From: Rhizophagus irregularis
Taxonomy: Eukaryota; Glomeromycota; Glomeromycetes; Glomerales; Glomeraceae
Direction: 5' to 3'
DNA: 64,000 nucleotides
Assembly: GCF_026210795.1 (NCBI RefSeq)
Contig: NC_089429.1
Location: 1,178,001 to 1,242,000, forward strand
Position numbers and translations under genes: made by a program. Every line of letters begins with the position of its first letter. Within the stretch, counting starts at the first letter, position 1. Of this stretch, positions 56,620 through 64,000 are shown piece by piece. A model generated the notes under the pieces. The model saw only the letters and a program-made list of their open reading frames with translations, had not been told where the DNA came from and did not search any database.

Positions 56620-58480
56620 GAACCACATTAATATCACGCAGTCTTATAGGTCATTTATGTAGCATTTCTTTTTTCGTAGAAGTTTTTACTCAATAACGAT
56701 TCAACTTTTTTTTTCATTATATTATATTCAATTTATATTTTATTTAACGTATTTAACTATGTTTATTTGAATTATTTAATTAGTATTAACGCAATATTTT
56801 TTTTTTTTAAAAAAAAAATCAATAAAATTAATAAAATTTTGTAATTTCTGTATATTATAACGAAATTATTATTTATTTGTTCATTTATTTAGAAGTGGTT
56901 TAATAATAAAGAACTATTATTTGTCTTTTTACTTTCATTAATTACTTTATTATAAATAGTGCGTAATAATATGAAAAATAACAGGCAGTCAGTTTTTTGG
57001 TTTAACTTGATTGACCAAAGCAATTTAATTGGTTAATAAATGAAGTATTTTTCGGACCAAACATTAGATATATTATTAGTAATTATTTGGCATGTGTCTG
57101 TTCATTCAACCACCAGTTTCCTAAAGCGTAGTAGCTAAATATTTCCCTTGCTTGAAACAACTTCTATTGAACAAAATTACCGTGGTATATGCGTGAAAGA
57201 CTTACCAAACAAGATACCGAAAACGCCGTACATCAAATTTTTATACAAAACTTACGTCGACTTTATATTCCATGTGTACACAATTCAAGCTGTCAGCATC
57301 ACAATCACGAGACGTTGATGGTGTAACCATCACGTGTTTACTCGTCTAAATAAAATAAAAATAAAAAATTTCTCTATCATATAATTTAAATTAAATCTTT
57401 TACCATAATAATCTTTTTTATTGTATAGGTTAAACAATCCTTCCAAACATATATTAAATTTCGCAGAAAGTTTAATGCCTATACCATATAATTATTAAAG
57501 TTGACCAATCTAGAAGTAACTGGTTAGATATGGAATACATGGTTATGATCAGAAGATACGAAATAAAAAATCAACACAAGTTCGGTTTCGTGACTGCGAA
57601 CAGTAACAAGCGTGAAGCCTTTTACAAAAAGTATAAAAATATCAAATTTGATGTGGTTAAATCTCAAAGCACAAATTAAAAGGTGGAATAGTATTTCACG
57701 TTTCCATCTTGACATGAAAAACGATAAAGGAACATTTTTGTCCTGCTACTTCTGAATCTATTACTTCTCCCACACATCGGACTCCTGATGAACATATTAT
57801 CATCAAAAAAATTCAACATTACCGCATGAATTTTTAGCCACCTCCATCCTCTCCTTTCCCGGAACAAAAGCTTTAAAAAACAGGAAAAACCATCACCGTC
57901 TTTAAAGCAGCATATCGAAAGGCGGAATGGAAACAACAACAAGAGAATCTTATGAATGAACGTAAAAATTCTCTGGAAGCAATCTGGAAATTAGAAAATG
58001 AATAAGCCCACAAAGCTCGTTATAAAGAATGGCAAGCTATAAGAGAAGGAAGATCAACTTCAGTGCGAAAAACGCTTGAACAGACGCAAGAAATAAAATA
58101 AAAACTTGAGAGAAATTAGCAGCATTAAAAGCTCAAAAAGATCAACAATTTGATAACTCATCAGCGAATCATTCTATTCTGAATAAAGAGATAGATGATT
58201 CGTCAAATAATGATATGAATTTAGATCCGACACCTTCACCATCAGATTTGGCGAGGTCACCACCTCACCACACATTACCTACTTTACCTACTAACAACAT
58301 CAACGCATTTACATACGTCAATGATATATACAGTCAGGTGTAGTTACACCCTCATCTTAGTCACATTTTATATAAGAAATTTGCCTTCCATATAATCACT
58401 TTAAAACTTTCTCCCTATATAATCACAGCAAATCATATGATTAATATCATTTTGTGTGACGTGATGATCTATAAAATGTA
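56620..58480. other. Intergenic region with a decayed coding remnant
   Basis: 56620-57500 is AT-rich without a gene. From about 57890 to 58300 the plus strand reads TVFKAAYRKAEWKQQQENLM, NERKNSLEAIWKLENE, a stop, AHKARYKEWQAIREGRSTSV, RKTLEQTQEIK, and later, in another frame, DPTPSPSDLARSPPH. This is a helical, charged protein fragment with stops and frameshifts, probably from a transposon ORF; the family was not recognised. Confidence 0.4.
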
Positions 58481-59790
58481 CAGTGCCTGGAAATAAGTCA
58501 GTAAGCACGTGACTGTAGATCATTTATTTGTTTAACTTTAAAACCAGTTTTGTCGATCATTTTATTATAAATTTGTCTCCAATTTTTTCCCATGCGTTGT
58601 TTAGAACCTTCTTTAACTACTATGTCTTGCAAACGAAGAGAACTTACAATTTTTGAACGTGGAGAAGTCATTGGAGCTTGGAAATGTGGAGTAAGTGAAC
58701 GAAAGATAGCTGAAGCATTAAATTGTCCCAGTTGTACCATTCATAAGGTTATTTCTACTTACAAGATACGTGGTGATGAAACACTCCCTCCTAGGACTGG
58801 AAGACCGCCTAAAATGACAGAAAGGGATGGCCGACATTTAATAAGAATTCTTAAAAAAGATAGGAAAATGACCCTTCAGGAGTTACATGAGAATTTCGTT
58901 GATTCTACTTCCACACATGTATGCAAAAAAACTTTACTTAATTATCTTCATGAACAAGGTTTTTATAGTCGAGTAGGAGTAAGAAAACCTCTTGTTACTG
59001 AAACAAATAGAATTAAAAGACTCAACTGGGCCAAAGAACGAAAATTATGGATAAATGAGTGGGACAGTGTTATTTGGAGCGACGAATCCAAATTTGAATT
59101 ATTCAGAGGAAATGGTAGGAGATTGGTTTGGAGAAGGCCACATGAAAAATATGATATTGAGTGTTTAATACCTACAGTAAAGTCAGGTCAACAAGGAGTG
59201 ATGGTTTGGAGATGTTTTTCAAAAAACAATCTTGGTCCATTAGTTAAATTAGAAGGTAAAATAACAGCCACAGTATATATGAATGTACTGGAAAATTATT
59301 TATTACCATTTATTAATAATCTAGACGATCAGGAAAATTTTATTTTTCAGGATGATAATGCCCCTATACATACTGCAAGGGTGGTTAAGAGTTGGGAAGA
59401 AGAAAATGAAGTAAACAGCCTTCCTTGGCCCGCACAGAGCCCAGATTTGAATCCTATAGAGCATTTATGGGATGAATTGGAAAGGCAGGTGCGGGCACAT
59501 AAGCCATTACCAAAAAACAGGGAGAATTTATGGGAAATACTTCAAGAGGAATGGTCAAATATTGAAGCTGATAAATATCAAAATCTTATTAGTAGCATGC
59601 CTCGTCGTATCTCTGCTGTTATAAATAGTAAAGGTTACCCAACAAAGTATTAATAAAAAGTTGAAGGCTTTGTCTTTCAAATAAAAAAAGATATTAAATT
59701 TGGCGTAGTAATTTATGAATTATTTAATTTTAAAAATTCGCATTAAAATTGATCGACATCACGTGCTTACTGACTTTTTTCCAGGCACTG
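58481..59790 (+). mobile_element. Tc1/mariner-family transposon, apparently complete
   Basis: The left end is CAGTGCCTGGAAATAAGTCA and continues GTAAGCACGTGA; the right end is the complement with one mismatch, finishing CCAGGCACTG. TA stands directly outside both ends (58479-58480 and 59791-59792), the target duplication of this superfamily. The element is 1310 bases and carries one intact transposase gene. Nearly identical ends and an intact gene suggest recent movement. Confidence 0.93.
58592..59653 (+). CDS. Tc1-like transposase (DD34E)
   Basis: Intact frame for 353 residues (or 343 from the second ATG at 58622, MSCKRRELT). Residues about 15-130 form two helix-turn-helix domains that bind the terminal repeats (ERGEVIGAWKCGVSERKIAEAL; KRMT-like KMTLQELHENF), with a GRPPKM hinge like the GRPR motif. 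The catalytic triad of the RNase H-like domain is visible: WSDESKF for the first Asp, FQDDNAPIHTA for the second, and SPDLNPIEHLWDELE for the Glu 34 residues later. It cuts and pastes the element at TA sites. Length is normal for the family, and no stop or frameshift interrupts it. Confidence 0.95.
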   Translation: MRCLEPSLTTMSCKRRELTIFERGEVIGAWKCGVSERKIAEALNCPSCTIHKVISTYKIRGDETLPPRTGRPPKMTERDGRHLIRILKKDRKMTLQELHENFVDSTSTHVCKKTLLNYLHEQGFYSRVGVRKPLVTETNRIKRLNWAKERKLWINEWDSVIWSDESKFELFRGNGRRLVWRRPHEKYDIECLIPTVKSGQQGVMVWRCFSKNNLGPLVKLEGKITATVYMNVLENYLLPFINNLDDQENFIFQDDNAPIHTARVVKSWEEENEVNSLPWPAQSPDLNPIEHLWDELERQVRAHKPLPKNRENLWEILQEEWSNIEADKYQNLISSMPRRISAVINSKGYPTKY

Positions 59791-60435
59791 TACGCGCAAT
59801 GAATAATTATGAGGCGCAGTTTTAAATTTAGGTTAAGTGTATAAATTTTATTTGTTATTTTAATAACTGCGGTCCGGAATGACGTTAAACTATCGATTAA
59901 AACATAAGGGATCGTCAATATTTATTAAATGAATGAGGCTTAGAAAAATTGAGGCTTAGGAAATATCAATAAATAGGATTAGATTTCATTTAAAGAATTA
60001 ATAATCCTTTTACCTTTATTATTATATTTCGATTCTTTTAGCCTTTTTCTTACGATGAAAAAGTGCCTCCTTAATATTGATAGAACGTATATGAAGGGAA
60101 ACTATCGCAGTTTAATTCTAAGATTTAATTCGATAGAAATTATTCATGAGGAGATATTATCAAAGTAAAAACGTAAGTATAAGATATTTCCAAATAAGAA
60201 GAAGAGAATAAAATTACGAATAAGGAAAACCTCAATTAGGAAAGAAGAATCATGATATAAAAAAATCCTTATTCAGAAATAAAATGAAAATCTAAAAATG
60301 GGAAATCTAAATTAGGAAAAGATGAAATAATATATTTGGAAGACATATAGATTTACAATTCAGTATAAATAGTGGATTAATTCGATTTAGAAAGTTCAGA
60401 ATCTCTTATAATTTTTAGAGTTAAAGTTAATATAG
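59791..60435. other. AT-rich intergenic DNA
   Basis: No gene or clear repeat recognised between the Tc1-like element and the large palindrome. Confidence 0.4.
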
Positions 60436-61530
60436 TTAATTCGTGATCCGTCTCAGAACCAGTGAAAGGTACTAATACATATCGGGGAACTATTATAGTA
60501 AATCAATTATTTCTTAAATAATTTTTTCGTGTAAATTTATCAAAATTTTTTTAAATAAAAATGTTTGAAATGTTTAAAAAATATAATAAAATTTTAATAT
60601 AGTCTTTGTAACTGTTGTATCTCTGGGCAAATTCAACATCTATGCATTTTTAAGGGTTAGGGGCTGGAATCTGACGTTGCTAAAGAAAAAATTTTTTAAT
60701 TAATGGTGCTATGACAAAAATATTATTATATTTAAATTTTTGTAATTTTAAGCCATCATTTACATTACTTTTGGATTAAAAATCTTCATATAATTTTAGC
60801 TCAATTCCAATTTCAAATTTAGTTATAATTTGTTATATTTGTAAATATGTGATTTCTCACCATCTAGTGATCCTATAAGGATGAATTATAGCTATTTGGA
60901 ATCCTCTCATCATGATGAATTGAATGGTGGTAATTCTATATCTCTATAATCAATATATAACACAACAATTATGTGCAATTATTTAATATTAACATATTAT
61001 TAACCAGTTATATATCGATGATAGAGATATGAAATTATTACCATTCAATTCTTGATGATGAGAGGATTCCAAAGAGCTATAATTCATCCCTATAGGATCA
61101 CTAGATGGTGAGAAATCACACATTTACAAATATAACAAATTATAACTAAATTTGAAATTGGAATTGAGCTAAAATTATTTGAAGATTTTTAATCCAAAAG
61201 TAATGTAAATGATGGCTTAAAATTACAAAAATTTAAATATAACAATATTTTTGTCATCGCACCATTAATTAAAAAATTTTTTCTTTAGCAACGTCAGATT
61301 CCAGCCCTAACCCTTAATAATGCATAGATGTTGAATTTGCCCAAAGATACAACAGTTACAAAGACTATATTAAAATTTTATTATATTTTTTAAACATTTC
61401 AAACATTTTTATTTAAAAAAATTTTGATAAATTTGCACGAAAAAATTATTTAAGAAATAATAAATCTCTATAATAGTTCCCCGATATATATTAGTACCTT
61501 TCACTGGTTCTGAGGCGGATCACGAATTAA
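60436..61530. repeat. 1.1-kb palindrome (foldback element)
   Basis: The left arm (60436-60947) and right arm (61021-61530) are complementary along their whole length of about 510 bases with few mismatches and short indels; the loop is about 73 bases. Paired landmarks include TTCGTGATCC/GGATCACGAA, CGGGGAACTATTATAG with its complement, and CATCTAGTGATCCTATA with its complement. The 9-base sequence TTAATATAG occurs just outside the left arm (60427-60435) and at the right edge (61527-61535), a possible target duplication. No coding frame. It could be a foldback transposon; a transcript would form a long double-stranded RNA. Confidence 0.85.
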
Positions 61531-61670
61531 TATAGATATTATAATTATTTTATATAATTAATATATTTTATTATTAAATAAAGGAATATTTTGTTAACGA
61601 CTCAACGTGGTATATCACGGGATTGAGCGTTACAAGGTCTATACGTAGTACGCGTAATTTGCGCAGTTTA

Positions 61671-63266
61671 TGATGCCACCTATCCGTTTAAACCATTCAG
61701 AGAAGCCAAAAAGTACTCGACCTGTTATTAGTGTTGAAGTAAAAAAAGAAATTTGTGAATATATAATAGCAAACCCTGACCTCACAAGCAACAGCTGCTA
61801 GAATACCTTTAACTGATATGATATTGTAGCAAAGAGGAAAAGAATTTGCTAAAATGTTGAATATAAAAGAACAGTCAAAGTGCACTAATGGCTGGGTATA
61901 TAGGGTTAAAGTGCGTAATGGTCATCAAAAAGTTAATCTATCAGGAGAAAGCTAACAGTGCTCCACTCAAGACTCTTCCAGAAGAACATTTACGTTTACG
62001 TACTCTTTTAGCTAAATATAATGAAGATATTTACAATGCAGATGAAACAGGACTATTTTTTCGGATGAACCAAAACATACTCTTGGTTCAAGTAAGATTT
62101 CCGGGTGAAAACAAGTAAGAGATTTATATTAAATAATAATTGATCTCTTATTAAAAAATGATTTATCTTGATTAGTGTTGGTCTCCGTAAATAGTTGTAA
62201 GTCCAAAAGTCAAGTAAATATAATTTTTGTAAATCAGAATTACTATCTTTTAGCTAACCACAATAGTGTAGTATTTACCTGTTACAGCCAATTTACAGCT
62301 TACGTTTATAATATTACAACTACTAAAGGTCGTAATTCGATATATAATAATCGTTACTTATGGCAACCAAAGCCGCATTTCAATTCATTTATGTAGTAAT
62401 TCTACAGATTCTCATAAATTTTCACCGCTTGTGATTGGGAAATCAAACACGCTTGTTTTAAAAATATCAACAAGGCTTCTTTTCTTGTAACTTATTATGC
62501 CAATTCCAAAGCATGGATAAGGTCAGATATTTTCGTTGAGTGGCTTCACATCTTGATAACTGGTTTCGTATAATGGATTGATAAAGATAGTTCTGATTTA
62601 AATGAGGATGAAAAAAAAGCAACAAAAAGCCTAATATTAAACTTACTAATATTGAGTTTATTTATCTTCCTCCAAACACGACCGCCCACCTTCAGCAAAT
62701 GGATGCTGGAATTATCCACAGTTTTAAATCCAAGTATAAACGAGAATTTTATAAGCATCTGATTCAACAATTTGATAATGGGATAGATCGAAAAAGTAAA
62801 TGTAAATTTTTTTAATTACTTTTATAAACTTTATTTTATTTGATCATTTAATTTATTTCTAATTATAAAATTATTAAAATTATTATAATCAAAAATTAAT
62901 AAATGTTTCAGAATATATAGCTGAAGCGTGGGAAAATGTTACTCCAACAACCATTCAGGTATACTTCCAGCTTCCGATTTTCTTGTCAATATGCAAGATT
63001 TTGAAATAGATAATGAATCAGATGAATTAGATGGAATTAATATTGGTTGTTTGCCAGAAGTTGATGAATTACGAGAATATCTCCGAATACTTTGTCAAGA
63101 TATTCCGACTGTAGAACAACCCAATGATGAACAAATCATTAATTTGTTGCAGAATGAAGACGAAAGTGATGATGATAGTTCAGATGAAGACGTACTGCTA
63201 GTATCAGAAAAACAAGTTGATGCATTAAAAATATTTATTAATTATTTTGAGCAACAAGAATTTTAA
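61671..63266 (+). pseudogene. pogo/Tigger-type transposase pseudogene
   Basis: The remnant begins MPPIRLNHSEKPKSTRPVIS and VKKEICEYIIANPDLTQAT, the N-terminal DNA-binding region of pogo/Tigger (CENP-B-like) transposases. It then shows YNADETGLFFRMN with the first catalytic Asp (62034-62075), PLVIGKSNTLVLK, YYANSKAWIRSDIFVEWLHIL, IEFIYLPPNT-like and QMDAGIIHSFKSKYKREFYKHLIQQF pieces on the plus strand, AEAWENVTPTTIQ, and finally an open frame (62928-63266) with GILPASDF and an acidic DESDDDSSDED tail. Frameshifts and stops between these pieces make it inactive, and the second catalytic region is damaged. Confidence 0.85.
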
Positions 63267-64000
63267 CGTTGATAATTTACGTATTTTTCAAAAATATTTG
63301 AGAATGGCTAGAATTAGAGAGATAAATTTGAAAAAACAAAGCACTCTATATGTTTTTTTAGAAAATAGTATCAAATCGTTTATTTTAGTAATTAATATCG
63401 TTACAATATAATATAATCATCAGGAATAGGTAATATAATAGTAATAAAGGAGTTTCGTTACGCAAAATGCAAATACATTTTTTGTGATCGATAGGCGGAA
63501 GATTAAATATATATATTCATTTGAACATTAAAAATTTATATATAATCACATCACTCAAATGTGTGACTATATGAATAGAGGGGCTAACTGTATTCGCAAC
63601 TACAATCCAAGTACGAATTTGACTCAATACCCAAATCTTCGACGCCCTCAAATGTCAAGATGACACCTTCTCCAAGTGATGATGAATCATCTCCCAAAAA
63701 CAAACGTATGAAACAAACCATCACCTATAGAGTGATAATCAGATTATGGAGTGATTATTTAGATCATAGAGTGGTAATCAGATTATATGGTTGTACCATA
63801 ACTAGTCTAAGTGGACTCCGTTATTAGTTTTTTAAAATGCAACTATACTATATAAATCTCGTGCAAATTAAATATATTACATAACTGTTAAACAATGTAA
63901 AATAAATATTTCATCATCACCCGACAATTCGTTATCGTTGGCTAATGTACACAAGGTTTTTGGTGTAACCATATTTGTTGTTGCGAAAGCAATTATTTAT
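63267..64000. other. Intergenic end of window with a coding scrap
   Basis: Around 63630-63720 the plus strand reads STPSNVKMTPSPSDDESSPK, NKRMKQTI, a low-complexity protein fragment of unknown origin. It is followed by two imperfect copies of ATAGAGTG(A/G)TAATCAGATTA (63729 and 63768). No other feature was supported. Confidence 0.35.

Overview
The window looks like a piece of nuclear genome from an arbuscular mycorrhizal fungus, most likely Rhizophagus or a close Glomeromycotina relative. The evidence is a very AT-rich background, short GT-AG introns of roughly 50-120 bases, F-box and tyrosine-kinase-like gene families of the type expanded in these fungi, and a dense, layered load of LINE, MULE, Tc1/mariner, pogo and hAT-like elements. 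No rRNA, tRNA or CRISPR locus was seen. Species assignment is inference; nothing was searched.

Layout. 0.5-8.3 kb: two F-box genes in opposite orientation, within repeats and a segmental duplication. 8.8-11.0 kb: a small Mutator-like element split by a poly(A)-tailed retroelement that carries only an ORF1-like gene. 12.4 kb: two related GC-richer modules. 13.5-16.0 kb: a six-exon kinase gene. 18.4-21.1 kb: a BTB pseudogene, a MITE packed with TCCGGA palindromes, and a tandem repeat. 22.1-25.1 kb: a broken kinase copy and a third F-box gene. 26.1-29.1 kb: the second copy of the segmental duplication, with a fourth F-box gene, framed by 540-bp direct repeats. 29.6-35.7 kb: an F-box pseudogene cut by a 3-kb hAT-like element and by a 5'-truncated LINE, followed by a cytochrome P450 relic. 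36.4-40.0 kb: an isoleucyl-tRNA synthetase pseudogene cut by a SINE-like element. 41.1-43.3 kb: an eight-exon kinase gene. 44.6-48.5 kb: a decayed MULE transposase and a polypyrimidine minisatellite. 50.6-56.6 kb: a seven-exon, 1829-residue multidomain gene. 58.5-59.8 kb: an apparently intact Tc1-like transposon. 60.4-61.5 kb: a 1.1-kb palindrome. 61.7-63.3 kb: a pogo/Tigger relic.

The most striking gene is at 50650-56619. It joins a protein kinase, a helical-bundle region resembling the MLKL/HeLo cell-death domain, a large region with a possible MACPF-like signature, leucine-rich repeats and a long coiled coil. This resembles the build of innate immune or regulated-cell-death receptors and is my best candidate for an undescribed system. 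The two other intact kinases carry cysteine-rich N-termini and belong to the same expanded signalling family. The F-box proteins are likely substrate adaptors of SCF ubiquitin ligases.

Exon structures were built by hand from splice signals, reading-frame continuity and agreement between paralogues. Edges of mobile elements rest on target-site duplications and terminal repeats visible in the sequence.
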